DNA of 64,000 nucleotides from Colwellia sp. 20A7 (GTDB taxonomy: Bacteria; Pseudomonadota; Gammaproteobacteria; Enterobacterales; Alteromonadaceae): contig NZ_CP047130.1 in NCBI RefSeq assembly GCF_009832865.1, forward strand, positions 4,278,001 to 4,342,000, written 5' to 3'. Both the position numbers and the translations under genes were made by a program. Under the pieces are notes generated by a model. It had not been told where the DNA came from. It made no database searches and saw nothing but the letters and a program-made list of their open reading frames with translations. Positions within the stretch are counted from its first letter, which is position 1. Each line of letters starts with the position of its first letter. Shown in pieces: positions 55,634 to 64,000 of the stretch.

Positions 55634-55973
55634 TTACTAACTTTCAATTGTAACGCCAATTTTCTTTATCGATACCATTTTGGATAATTATTACTTAAAT
55701 GGTGTCGTTCTCCACCCTCCTACAGCCCTTATTGGCATTAATGTTGTAAACTTACAAACAATATTTAGCTAGCCAATCCCACCATTCATGTCGCTTATAC
55801 TGAAAACTTTCATCTTAGGTTATTTTTTACTTTCGTTTTGAGTATTTATCAAATAGAATGTCGGATTATTAGCTAGATGAAAACTTTTATACCCTATTAC
55901 ACAGTAATAAATACTAACCAGTTCAAACTAAACCACAACTTAAAATTCGTCATACCTTAGGAGTAAAGTCGCT
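55634..55973 (+). other. Spacer upstream of pckA
   Basis: A 340-bp noncoding region that should hold the pckA promoter. TTAGGAGTAAAG just before the ATG is a strong ribosome site. No terminator, RNA or operator was recognised. Confidence 0.5.
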
Positions 55974-57584
55974 ATGACCGCCCAAAATAACTCAATTGAT
56001 TTGTCGCAATACGGCATTAATAATGTTGCAGAAATTGTTTACAATCCATCTTATGAGTTGCTTTTTAGTGAAGAAACCAAAGCAGGCCTCGAAGGCTTTG
56101 ATAAAGGCGTAGTCACAGAGCTTGGCGCTGTCAATGTTGATACAGGTATTTTTACGGGTCGTTCACCTAAAGATAAGTACATTGTTCGTGATGATGTAAC
56201 TCGCGATACTGTTTGGTGGTCTGATCAAGGTAAAAATGACAACAAAGCAATGAGTCAAGAAACATGGGCTGAACTTAAAGGTTTGGTTACTACACAGCTT
56301 TCTGGTAAACGATTATTTGTTGTTGATACTTATTGTGGTGCAAATGATAACACTCGTCTGAAAGTTCGTTTTATCACAGAAGTAGCTTGGCAGGCACATT
56401 TTGTAAAAAATATGTTTATTCGCCCAAGTGACGAAGAACTTAAAACCTATGAACCTGATTTTGTTGTAATGAACGGTGCTAAAGCAACTAACCCTAACTG
56501 GGAAGCTCAAGGTCTAAATTCTGAAAATTTTGTTGCTTTCAATTTAACTGAAAAAGTACAGTTAATTGGTGGTACATGGTACGGCGGCGAAATGAAAAAA
56601 GGTATGTTCTCAATGATGAACTATTACCTTCCATTGCAAGGTATTGCGTCTATGCACTGTAGTGCTAACGTTGGTAAAGATGGTGATACTGCAATTTTCT
56701 TTGGTTTATCTGGTACAGGTAAAACGACACTGTCAACAGATCCTAAGCGCCAATTAATTGGTGATGATGAACATGGCTGGGATGATAATGGTGTATTTAA
56801 CTTTGAAGGTGGCTGTTATGCGAAAACAATCAACCTTAGTAAAGAAAATGAACCTGATATTTATAATGCTATTCGTCGTGATGCGTTATTAGAGAATGTT
56901 ACCGTTGATAACGAAGGTAACATTGATTTTGACGATAACTCAAAAACTGAAAATACACGTGTGTCTTATCCAATTCATCACATTGATAACATTGTAAAAC
57001 CAGTGTCACGTGCAGGACACGCTAAGAAAGTAATCTTCTTAACAGCGGATGCTTTCGGTGTTTTACCACCCGTAGCTAAATTAACTCCAGAGCAAACTGA
57101 ATATTACTTCTTGTCTGGTTTTACTGCTAAATTAGCAGGTACAGAACGAGGCATTACCGAGCCAACACCTACTTTCTCTAGTTGTTTTGGTGCGGCTTTC
57201 TTAAGCTTACACCCGACCCAATACGCTGAAGTATTACATAAACGTATGGAAGCAGTTGGCGCAGAAGCTTATTTAGTGAATACTGGCTGGAACGGTACGG
57301 GTAAACGTATTTCAATTAAAGCAACTCGTGCAATTATTGATGCTATTTTAGATGGGTCAATTGATGAAGCTGAAACAACAGTGATACCAATGTTCAACTT
57401 AGAAGTACCTAATGTTGTTGCAGGTGTTGAAGGTGATATTCTTGACCCAAGAAACACTTACCAAGATACCGCTGAGTGGCAGAAGAAAGCGACTGACTTA
57501 GCAGAACGTTTTGTGAATAACTTTAATAAGTTTACTGATACTGATAATGGTAAAGCACTTGTTGCTGCTGGACCTCAACTGTAA
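55974..57584 (+). CDS. pckA: Phosphoenolpyruvate carboxykinase (ATP)
   Basis: A 536-aa cytoplasmic enzyme that converts oxaloacetate and ATP to PEP for gluconeogenesis. The substrate loop is [11 protein letters not shown] (residues 61-71). The kinase P-loop is GLSGTGKT at 244-251, followed by the metal-binding LIGDDEHGW, and the adenine site near [12 protein letters not shown]. Length is typical. Gene order hslR-hslO-pckA-envZ/ompR matches E. coli except that envZ/ompR point toward pckA. ppc at 20 kb makes the reverse anaplerotic step. Confidence 0.97.
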   Translation: MTAQNNSIDLSQYGINNVAEIVYNPSYELLFSEETKAGLEGFDKGVVTELGAVNVDTGIFTGRSPKDKYIVRDDVTRDTVWWSDQGKNDNKAMSQETWAELKGLVTTQLSGKRLFVVDTYCGANDNTRLKVRFITEVAWQAHFVKNMFIRPSDEELKTYEPDFVVMNGAKATNPNWEAQGLNSENFVAFNLTEKVQLIGGTWYGGEMKKGMFSMMNYYLPLQGIASMHCSANVGKDGDTAIFFGLSGTGKTTLSTDPKRQLIGDDEHGWDDNGVFNFEGGCYAKTINLSKENEPDIYNAIRRDALLENVTVDNEGNIDFDDNSKTENTRVSYPIHHIDNIVKPVSRAGHAKKVIFLTADAFGVLPPVAKLTPEQTEYYFLSGFTAKLAGTERGITEPTPTFSSCFGAAFLSLHPTQYAEVLHKRMEAVGAEAYLVNTGWNGTGKRISIKATRAIIDAILDGSIDEAETTVIPMFNLEVPNVVAGVEGDILDPRNTYQDTAEWQKKATDLAERFVNNFNKFTDTDNGKALVAAGPQL

Positions 57585-57606
57585 TCACAATATAAAATAA
57601 TAAAAT

Positions 57607-57642
57607 AAAAAGCCGCTAACAGTCACTGTTAGCGGCTTTTTT
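57607..57642 (+). terminator. Rho-independent terminator of pckA
   Basis: AAAAAGCCGCTAACAG and CTGTTAGCGGCTTTTTT form a perfect stem of at least 15 bp with a 3-nt loop and T-run, 22 bases after the pckA stop. It may also serve the convergent envZ transcript. Confidence 0.9.
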
Positions 57643-57773
57643 AATTAAAAAACACTATAAAAATATATTTTTATAGTGTGACTAAACCTAAGAAATTAGC
57701 TTTGTTATTAAACATCAAGCATGGCTCTGTGTTAGTTAGACATCTAATCAAATTGGTGTAAAGAGAAGATAGC

Positions 57774-59063
57774 TTAGGACTTCAGCGGTAAATAAACTTT
57801 CGCTTGTAGCCCACCCGCCTCTTTATTTGATAATTCAACGCTTCCGCCGTGAGAATCAACTATCCGTTTGATAATTGCTAAACCCAAACCACTTCCTTCA
57901 GTACCTCGGGCTTTATCCCCTTGCGTAAATGGCTGAAATAAGCGATCAATATCACTATCTGGAATTCCCTCGCCTTCATCACTGACAATAAAATACGCAT
58001 AATTTTTATCGTGTCCTGTAATAACTTCAATATCACCTTGGGTATAGCGCAGTGCATTTTGAACTAAATTTGCTAAAGCACGTTTAATAGCGACATAACG
58101 CAAGGGTATTTCGGGACAATCATTGGCAGTAAAAACAATATGTCGATCAGCCGGTGTTTCAACATTGAGTACTTCTGCTACTAAAAGGTTTAAATCACCT
58201 AACTCCGCCTGGTCTTTGGAACCATTACGAAGATAATCAATAAATTGATCGATAATATTATTCATATCATCAATATCGTTTTCAATTCCTTCTTTAAGGA
58301 AGTCATCAAGCTCCGACATCATTTCTGTCGCCAAACGAATTCGAGTTAACGGTGTACGTAAGTCATGAGAAATACCTGCCATTAATAAATTACGATCATT
58401 CTCTAAATGCTTAATACCTTTAGACATATGATTAAAAGCTTGAGTTACAGCCATAATTTCTGAGGTACCATGCTCCGTTAATGGCTCAGGAAAATTACCT
58501 CGACCCACTTCTACAGCCGCTCTTTGTAATGACTTCAAAGGTCTATTGAGCTGCCTTACAAATACCCAACCGCCTGCAACACTGAGTACACCTATAATGC
58601 CAAGAAAAAAGATCAGTGGTGAGAAATTAGCTTCTTCTAAGCCCATTAATGGAATTTTAACCCATAAATTAGGAGCTTGAGGTGGACGAATCCAAAATAG
58701 ATATTCGTCCCCTTGGGAAATTCTTACTTCAGCAGGGCCACCGAGTAATTCTGACATTTGCTCACTACGATAAGGGTAGTAGCCTGCAGATGCCAAACCT
58801 AACCTTAACGCATCTTCCTCTCGATAAACCCCTATTCCCGTTTCATGGTGAAAGGCTTCGGCCATTTTAGGGCTTAAGCTCGCATCGTTCAGATCAATAA
58901 ACACAACCCGAATTTGCTTTGCTAATAACTGATTTATTTGCTGTTGATTAGGCTCTATTACATATAAGGCAAAAGAAATATAAGAAACAACTTGGTTTAT
59001 AAATAGTAAAAAACCAATTAATAAAACAGTTTGGCCAAAAGCGCTACGGGGCAATACCTTCAT
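57774..59063 (-). CDS. envZ: Osmolarity sensor histidine kinase EnvZ
   Basis: A 429-aa inner-membrane kinase. Two helices (residues ~12-36 and ~150-168) flank a periplasmic domain of ~115 residues. A HAMP domain follows ([20 protein letters not shown]). HisKA has [20 protein letters not shown] with phospho-accepting H233. The ATPase domain has [33 protein letters not shown] and [18 protein letters not shown]. It phosphorylates OmpR, whose gene ends 68 bases upstream on the same strand. Confidence 0.95.
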   Translation of the reverse strand: MKVLPRSAFGQTVLLIGFLLFINQVVSYISFALYVIEPNQQQINQLLAKQIRVVFIDLNDASLSPKMAEAFHHETGIGVYREEDALRLGLASAGYYPYRSEQMSELLGGPAEVRISQGDEYLFWIRPPQAPNLWVKIPLMGLEEANFSPLIFFLGIIGVLSVAGGWVFVRQLNRPLKSLQRAAVEVGRGNFPEPLTEHGTSEIMAVTQAFNHMSKGIKHLENDRNLLMAGISHDLRTPLTRIRLATEMMSELDDFLKEGIENDIDDMNNIIDQFIDYLRNGSKDQAELGDLNLLVAEVLNVETPADRHIVFTANDCPEIPLRYVAIKRALANLVQNALRYTQGDIEVITGHDKNYAYFIVSDEGEGIPDSDIDRLFQPFTQGDKARGTEGSGLGLAIIKRIVDSHGGSVELSNKEAGGLQAKVYLPLKS

Positions 59064-59131
59064 GAAAAACCTTCAATGCGCAACTAAAACCTCACTTACA
59101 ACAACTAACCTTTAGTACGTGGCTATAAAAA

Positions 59132-59854
59132 CTAAGCTGACGTACCATCGGGGACAAAAACATAACCTAAACCCCAAACAGTTTGTAAATATCTAGGTTT
59201 AGCAGGATCTTGCTCTAACATACGGCGTAAACGTGATACTTGCACATCAATACTACGTTCAAGTGCTGAATAATCACGCCCACGTGCTAAATTCATTAAT
59301 TTATCACGAGATAATGGTTCTCTTGGATGAGTTACCAAAGCTTTCAATACAGCAAATTCACCACTTGTTAATGGCATGCTAACATCGCCTTTTACCATTT
59401 CGCGAGTAGCCAAATTGAGTTCATAGTCACCAAAAAAAATATTATTTTCTGCCATAGAAGGAGCCCCTGGTGCTTCTTGTATTCTACGACGCAATACTGC
59501 TTTTATTCTGGCTAAAAGCTCTCTCGGATTAAAAGGCTTAGGCATATAATCATCAGCACCAATTTCTAAACCGATAATTCGATCAACTTCATCACCTTTT
59601 GCCGTAAGCATTACAATAGGGATATTGTTATTCTGTTGACGTAAACGACGACAAATTGATAGGCCATCTTCGCCTGGCAGCATTAAATCTAAGACTAACA
59701 GATGAAAATTTTCTCTCTCAAGTAATCTATCCATTTGCTCTGAATTGGCAGCACTACGAACAACATAGCCCTGTTCAACTAGATAACGTTCCAATAATGA
59801 GCGTAAGCGCATATCATCATCGACCACTAAAATTTTTTGGGTTTCTTGGGGCAT
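59132..59854 (-). CDS. ompR: Osmolarity response regulator OmpR
   Basis: A 240-aa response regulator. The receiver domain has acidic DDD at 12-14, phospho-acceptor D56 in LVLDLMLPGEDG, Thr in MLTAKG and Lys in YMPKPFNP. The winged-helix domain has LTSGEFAVLKALVTHPREPL, DVQVSRLRRMLEQDPAKPRY and QTVWGLGYVFVPDG. Sequence is very close to enterobacterial OmpR. It precedes envZ in the same transcript. Confidence 0.96.
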   Translation of the reverse strand: MPQETQKILVVDDDMRLRSLLERYLVEQGYVVRSAANSEQMDRLLERENFHLLVLDLMLPGEDGLSICRRLRQQNNNIPIVMLTAKGDEVDRIIGLEIGADDYMPKPFNPRELLARIKAVLRRRIQEAPGAPSMAENNIFFGDYELNLATREMVKGDVSMPLTSGEFAVLKALVTHPREPLSRDKLMNLARGRDYSALERSIDVQVSRLRRMLEQDPAKPRYLQTVWGLGYVFVPDGTSA

Positions 59855-60018
59855 TTTATTCTCACAAAAATATTTGCTTTCTATTAAAATGACTATAAGC
59901 GATATAGCAACAAATTAAAAAGAACGATTGGTAAATGTTTCAGGCCATTTGTTACAATTTATGACTACGTTAAAGCAAGCTCAAGAAATAATCTTAGGCT
60001 GTTTAATCCTATTAATCG

Positions 60019-60510
60019 TTATTGTAAATAATGAATTGCTTGCGCAGAAACACATTGAGTAAAACTTTTTTTACGTTCACTTCGAGATAAAGATTCGATA
60101 GTTTTTTCAACTAAGACCATTTTTTGTTGGCGTTCAACATCTGGCAAGTGTGCTAACTGTTCATGAAAACAACCGACAAGGCCAAAATTCAAGGCAGTAT
60201 CAGACTGCATATTATCTTCATTAAGACAAAGCATCAATTTTTCTGCTAAGCGATTTTTGTCCATATTTAAAATGAGATCATTAAGCTTATACTTAACCGG
60301 CTCAATTTTACGTTCCTGATTACAGGCATATAACATGTCTGCAACCGCAACAATTGGAATTAATTGCTCGTGCTGCTCGCTAAATGTATTCTTTAACCAA
60401 GCGTTATGTTCAGCCACAGAATCGTTTCCTGCTAGATCACGTTGCTCAGCTGCAACCGAAAAAACACTTGAAAACAATAATATATATAAAAAAATCGACA
60501 ATATTTTCAT
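60019..60510 (-). CDS. Exported hypothetical protein with four cysteines
   Basis: A 163-aa protein with a signal peptide (ILSIFLYILLFSSVFSVAA, cut near residue 21). The mature part is helical and has four cysteines (YACNQE, MLCLNED, VGCFHE, FTQCVSA), which could form two disulfides. No family was recognised. It stands alone between ompR and mscS and points away from mscS. Function unknown. Confidence 0.7.
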   Translation of the reverse strand: MKILSIFLYILLFSSVFSVAAEQRDLAGNDSVAEHNAWLKNTFSEQHEQLIPIVAVADMLYACNQERKIEPVKYKLNDLILNMDKNRLAEKLMLCLNEDNMQSDTALNFGLVGCFHEQLAHLPDVERQQKMVLVEKTIESLSRSERKKSFTQCVSAQAIHYLQ

Positions 60511-60856
60511 TCGTAAATTTAGTTTGCTTTATCAATGTAAATATAAGTATACCGCTTCTATTTGAAGATGCTAGCATCGAATAAAGGATTATTAGTAATC
60601 TTCACATTTAACACTTTCAATAAAAAAAAATTACTTATTCAGCGCTTAAAAGCAAAAAATTAACGTTTTATTTACATAATTGTGCAATTTTTAAAGCATA
60701 ATTTTGGTTTTTATCGTATATTCAACATTGTTGAGCTTAATGTGTACTATTAATCACCTTAATATCTCAGCATTTTATTAGGAAAGCTAAAAAAAGTGAA
60801 ATAAATGAGCCTTGGCTGCACTTTTAAAACACTACGAATAAACCAGGATGAAAATT
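60511..60856. other. Divergent spacer upstream of mscS
   Basis: A 346-bp AT-rich noncoding region between the divergent exported protein and mscS. AGGA at 60845-60848 serves the mscS start. No other signal was recognised. Confidence 0.5.
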
Positions 60857-61672
60857 ATGAATGCAGAAGAAATAATTGAACAAATAACGCAAATGTCTTT
60901 ACTTTACGGTCCAAAATTACTCGGTGCTATCGCGGTATGGATAATTGGTGGATGGATAGTAAAAGGTATTGGCAGTGCTTTTAAAAGCACATTAAGCAAA
61001 AGCAAAACTGATCCATCATTAATACCTTTCTTAACAGGTATTGTTAATGGCCTGTTAAAAGTAATGTTAGTTATAACTGTGCTAGGTATGTTAGGCATAG
61101 AAATGACTTCATTTATTGCTATTCTTGGTGCTGCTGGTTTAGCAGTGGGTATGGCATTATCTGGTACATTACAGAACTTTGCTGGTGGTGTGATGATTCT
61201 TATCTTCAAACCATTCAAGGTAGGTGATGTTCTACAAGCGCAAGGTTATACGGGTTCAGTAGCTGAAATACAAATTTTCAATACCATCATGAAAACACCT
61301 GATAACAAAACTATCATTATCCCTAATGGCGGTTTATCAACATCATCAATGGTTAACTATTCAACAGAAGCCAAACGACGTGTTGATTGGACAATTGGCG
61401 TTGCTTACGGCGATGACTTAGATAAAGCACGAGAAGTTATCAAGCGTTTATGTGATGAAGATTCACGTATATTAAAAGACCCAGCAGTATTTATTGCCGT
61501 TTCAGCGCTAGCTGATAGCTCTGTAAACTTCGCGGTAAGAGCATGGGTTAATGCGCCAGATTACTGGGGTGTACACTTCGACTTAAATGAAAAAGTTTAT
61601 AAAACATTCGCAGCTGAAGGATTGAACATTCCTTTCCCTCAAATGGATGTACATCTTCATAAAGATTCTTAA
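60857..61672 (+). CDS. mscS: Small-conductance mechanosensitive channel
   Basis: A 271-aa inner-membrane channel that opens on hypo-osmotic shock. ATG 60857 is chosen because AGGA lies eight bases upstream; the earlier ATG at 60848 would overlap that site. Three helices are visible. The pore helix TM3 has GAAGLAVGMALSGTLQNFAGG, as in E. coli MscS. The beta domain has GDVLQAQGYTGSVAEIQIFN and IIIPNGGLSTSSMVNYS. Length is close to the 286 residues of E. coli MscS. EnvZ/OmpR lie nearby, but no shared regulation is visible. Confidence 0.95.
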   Translation: MNAEEIIEQITQMSLLYGPKLLGAIAVWIIGGWIVKGIGSAFKSTLSKSKTDPSLIPFLTGIVNGLLKVMLVITVLGMLGIEMTSFIAILGAAGLAVGMALSGTLQNFAGGVMILIFKPFKVGDVLQAQGYTGSVAEIQIFNTIMKTPDNKTIIIPNGGLSTSSMVNYSTEAKRRVDWTIGVAYGDDLDKAREVIKRLCDEDSRILKDPAVFIAVSALADSSVNFAVRAWVNAPDYWGVHFDLNEKVYKTFAAEGLNIPFPQMDVHLHKDS

Positions 61673-61712
61673 TAACAAGCTAAGTAATTATTTAGCTATA
61701 TATTAAAAATAT

Positions 61713-61750
61713 AAAAAAGAGCTAACCAATTAATTTGGTTAGCCCTTTTT
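61713..61750 (+). terminator. Rho-independent terminator of mscS
   Basis: GCTAACCAA and TTGGTTAGC form a perfect 9-bp stem with a 5-nt loop, with A-rich sequence before and CCTTTTT after. It lies ~50 bases after the mscS stop. Confidence 0.85.
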
Positions 61751-61764
61751 ATAGATGTGTAGTA

Positions 61765-61923
61765 ATACCAATGTCAGTAAAGCATTGCCCACTTGTACTA
61801 GTTAAAATACCCTACAGCACCGTTGCTCTCAATTCAAATAATAGCTATAGCTCAATCAAGCACCTTGCTCTGATATTTTCCCCCTGCGCACAACAAGATC
61901 ACAAACGTAATGAAACAGGCATA
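61765..61923. repeat. Dispersed ~160 bp repeat, copy 2
   Basis: It starts ATACCAATGTCAGTA and ends GTAATGAAACAGGCAT, the same imperfect inverted ends as the copy at 19694-19858. Internal blocks line up in the same order: GTTAAAATACCCTACAGCA with CCGTTGCTCT, then CACCTTG, TTTTCCCCCTGCGCACAAC, and ATCACAAACG. It lies directly after the mscS terminator and has no credible ORF; a 71-codon frame across it is chance. Confidence 0.7.
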
Positions 61924-62067
61924 ATAATAAACTTAATCATTTTCAAATAAGTGACGGTAAAATAGGTCAGTTCAAATTGGCTAACCTTTAATAAAAGATA
62001 TAATATTAAATCTATTGCGTTGATTCTTACTCAATGTAAATTAACTTTAGCTCGGCTTAATAAATGT

Positions 62068-63459
62068 TTACCGACGATTAAAGCTAAAGTGCGCTTCTTT
62101 AATTACTTTTCCTGATTCATCAATTGGCGTTGTGAAGAAATCAACGTTAAGCTTATCATCATCGTTATCAAGCGTAATATGCGCGTAACCCCACACAAAA
62201 CTTTTAGACCATAATAATTCATACTCGGGATAACGTTTTTCTTGTTGCTCGGCAAACGGGGTATGTTTACCACGCATTTTAGAAGCTGCACCACTAATAA
62301 TTAAGGGTAGTGGCTCCATAGTTTTACCCGTATTTTCATCCGTATATTTTGAACAATCATCTGTTAAAAGCTCCAAGTCATGCTCATGACCTGCAATATA
62401 TGCATCGGCATTTTTACATAATGTTGGTAAAAGTAGTTCACGTAGAACATGCCCTTCACTATATTTTGTGCCACCAATTGACCAAAGAATGTGATGACCA
62501 TAAACCACTTTCCATTTAGCTGTAGATTTTTCTAACCCTTCTTTTAACCACTGAACTTGTATTTTATCTTCGCCGTTAACAGGGCTCTCATGTGGCTCTG
62601 CGATATCAAATTCACCTAATCCTTTAGTTTTGGCTTCTGCAACACTCATTTCACTGCCATCAGGCTTTAATGGAATTTCAAAAATAGGATTCGCAGCTAA
62701 TAGCATATTGGTATCTAAAACAAAAAACTCAACATCATTACCTGGCGTGCCCATTTTGTATTGATAATAGCCCTTTTCATCTAAATGGAAGTTAGGCTGT
62801 TTCGCCATCCACTCAGTTTGAAGCGCAACACCTTTACGTGATGTTTTCCAATCATGATTACCTAAAGCTGAATAAATTATTATTTCTGGGTTTTCATCAA
62901 TTAATGGCTGTAAAGGCTTTAAGATAAGGTCATTCATACGCTTTTGATCATCTTTGCCATCATCAGCATCGGCACCATCAGGGTAAATATTATCACCAAG
63001 CTGAATAGCAAAGTCACACACACGAGTGCTACAGGTTTCAGTCATTGCTTTACCCACAGCTAAAGCACCACCAAGCTCAGTTGTTATTGCAGTATTCGGA
63101 TAAACATACAAGGGTGCATGGTCAAATTCTTCTAGCGGACGGTAGTCTTCTAACCAATCTTCTTTTTCTTTGGCAATAAACTCTGCTTTATTTTTGGGGT
63201 TTTTAATATGCTTAATTTTCGGATAATCATGATGATATCCACCATCGCCAAAGGCTAAAAACGAAATATTTTGATTTTCGCGCGTCTTATCTTTAACACC
63301 ATTATTTTGTACATTCGCTTCTGATAAATTGGCATTAATACTTGTTTCAGCGCAACCTACGATTAATGAACCTGTCATTACTGTTGCCGCTAATACTCTA
63401 GTAAGCTTTACGTTTATTGTGCACGTTTTTCTCACCAGATAAGTAATTTTATTTAACAT
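62068..63459 (-). CDS. Lipoprotein metallophosphatase (calcineurin-like)
   Basis: A 463-aa exported protein. The N-terminus has a basic start, a hydrophobic stretch and a lipobox-like LIVGC near residue 36, so it is probably a lipoprotein. The metallophosphoesterase motifs are in order: FLAFGDGGYHHDY, QLGDNIYPDGA, ALGNHDWK, VYGHHILWS and YIAGHEHDLEL. The pattern is close to tartrate-resistant acid phosphatases. It lies ~100 bases downstream of a TonB-dependent receptor gene on the same strand, which suggests release of phosphate or another ligand at the cell surface for uptake. Substrate unknown. Confidence 0.85.
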   Translation of the reverse strand: MLNKITYLVRKTCTINVKLTRVLAATVMTGSLIVGCAETSINANLSEANVQNNGVKDKTRENQNISFLAFGDGGYHHDYPKIKHIKNPKNKAEFIAKEKEDWLEDYRPLEEFDHAPLYVYPNTAITTELGGALAVGKAMTETCSTRVCDFAIQLGDNIYPDGADADDGKDDQKRMNDLILKPLQPLIDENPEIIIYSALGNHDWKTSRKGVALQTEWMAKQPNFHLDEKGYYQYKMGTPGNDVEFFVLDTNMLLAANPIFEIPLKPDGSEMSVAEAKTKGLGEFDIAEPHESPVNGEDKIQVQWLKEGLEKSTAKWKVVYGHHILWSIGGTKYSEGHVLRELLLPTLCKNADAYIAGHEHDLELLTDDCSKYTDENTGKTMEPLPLIISGAASKMRGKHTPFAEQQEKRYPEYELLWSKSFVWGYAHITLDNDDDKLNVDFFTTPIDESGKVIKEAHFSFNRR

Positions 63460-63558
63460 GTGAATACCTTTTCAATTATAGAATATAACAGCCGAGCACT
63501 AATACTAGGCTGTTATGGATGACTCTTATTTTAAACGTGTTTTAAAAGTGCTTTACAA

Positions 63559-64000
63559 TTAAAGCGATGAAATAGTGATACCCAATTCAAACGTACGGCC
63601 ATATTGCTCATATTGATAATTATATTGCTTCGCACCATGGTAGATATACATTGGTTCATCCGTTAAGTTCGACGCATTGAAGTAGAACTGAACGGTATCA
63701 GAAAAGTAATATTTACTACTAAAATCAACTTGAGTATGCGCGGCTTCATAGACAGCAACATCATTTTCATTGAATTGAAATGTTTTACTTTTGTAACTCG
63801 TACTTAAACGTGTGCTAATTTTATTATTTTCATAACCCAACGTAAAATTACCGATAACGTCTGACTGATTTGGTAATGCATCGTCAGCATCAACAAGTGT
63901 GCCATTAGCACCCAATAAAAGGCCTGAATCAAAGCTCTTGTTCCATGCCAATTCAAGCCCAATTAATGAAGCTTCACCACCATTTATTGGCTGAATTACT
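63559..64000 (-). CDS. TonB-dependent receptor, C-terminal part (5' end beyond window)
   Basis: The frame runs off the right edge of the window. The visible 146 residues are the last barrel strands of a TonB-dependent receptor: NGGEASLIGLELAWNKSFD, VIGNFTLGYENNKISTRLS, VDFSSKYYFSDTVQFYFN, NLTDEPMYIYHGAKQYNYQY and the end GRTFELGITISSL. NLTDEPMY-type sequence before the last strands is typical of the receptors in Alteromonadales. It is directly upstream of the metallophosphatase gene. The plug domain, and so the ligand class, is not visible. Confidence 0.88.
   Translation of the reverse strand, partial: VIQPINGGEASLIGLELAWNKSFDSGLLLGANGTLVDADDALPNQSDVIGNFTLGYENNKISTRLSTSYKSKTFQFNENDVAVYEAAHTQVDFSSKYYFSDTVQFYFNASNLTDEPMYIYHGAKQYNYQYEQYGRTFELGITISSL

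Noticed and set aside
61735..61950. A 71-codon frame after mscS
   Set aside because: It crosses the mscS terminator and the dispersed repeat and has no protein-like pattern.
1..64000. CRISPR arrays, tRNA, rRNA, prophage
   Set aside because: No regularly spaced repeats, no cloverleaf-like or rRNA sequence, and no phage structural genes were seen on reading both strands.

Overview
The window looks like chromosomal DNA from a marine, low-G+C gammaproteobacterium of the order Alteromonadales, most likely Colwellia or a close relative. This rests on AT-rich codon use, protein sequences that read like Colwellia/Shewanella orthologues, and gene orders shared with other gammaproteobacteria (bioH-comF-nfuA; hslR-hslO-pckA-envZ-ompR; rph-pyrE). 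The assignment is inference from recognition; no database search was possible. No rRNA, tRNA or CRISPR array was seen.

Layout. 0-4.5 kb: a four-gene set of a CotH-type kinase with lamin-tail domains (cut by the window start), a VTC-type polyphosphate polymerase domain protein, a DUF4956 membrane protein and an OprO/OprP-type porin. 4.6-7.9 kb: a SWIM/SNF2 helicase. 8.3-11.8 kb: a Fur-box-preceded TonB siderophore receptor and a PepSY membrane protein. 11.8-18.5 kb: a mobile-element-rich accessory block with an IS110-family element, a lipase next to a small membrane-anchored protein, and an IS91-type transposase with a broken tyrosine recombinase. 18.7-26.7 kb: yicC, ppc, a chemoreceptor, rph and pyrE. 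26.8-33.8 kb: a SprA-like protein, a flagellar-like small protein, bioH, comF, an M14 peptidase, nfuA and small membrane proteins. 33.9-43.5 kb: a polysaccharide deacetylase and the complete aa3-type cytochrome c oxidase locus (structural genes, heme A synthesis, copper delivery and assembly factors). 44.1-54 kb: lexA and a type II secretion operon that lacks gspF and gspHIJK. 54.3-61.7 kb: hslR, hslO, pckA, envZ, ompR and mscS. 62-64 kb: a lipoprotein metallophosphatase and the C-terminal part of a TonB-dependent receptor.

Regulatory sites readable in the sequence include a Fur box before the siderophore receptor, an IscR type-1-like palindrome before nfuA, two SOS boxes before lexA, a sigma-32-like promoter before hslR, and several clear hairpin terminators.

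The least ordinary parts are: the type II secretion operon, which has only C, D, E, G, L, M and N, with junctions that look like deletion scars; a decayed second copy of the gspN 3' end sitting next to the operon terminator, separated from intact gspN by a REP-like repeat; a tiny promoter-RBS-9-codon-ORF-terminator unit divergent from lexA; a dispersed ~160 bp repeat present twice (19.7 and 61.8 kb); heptamer tandem repeats directly in front of a chemoreceptor start codon; and the CotH/VTC/DUF4956/porin set.
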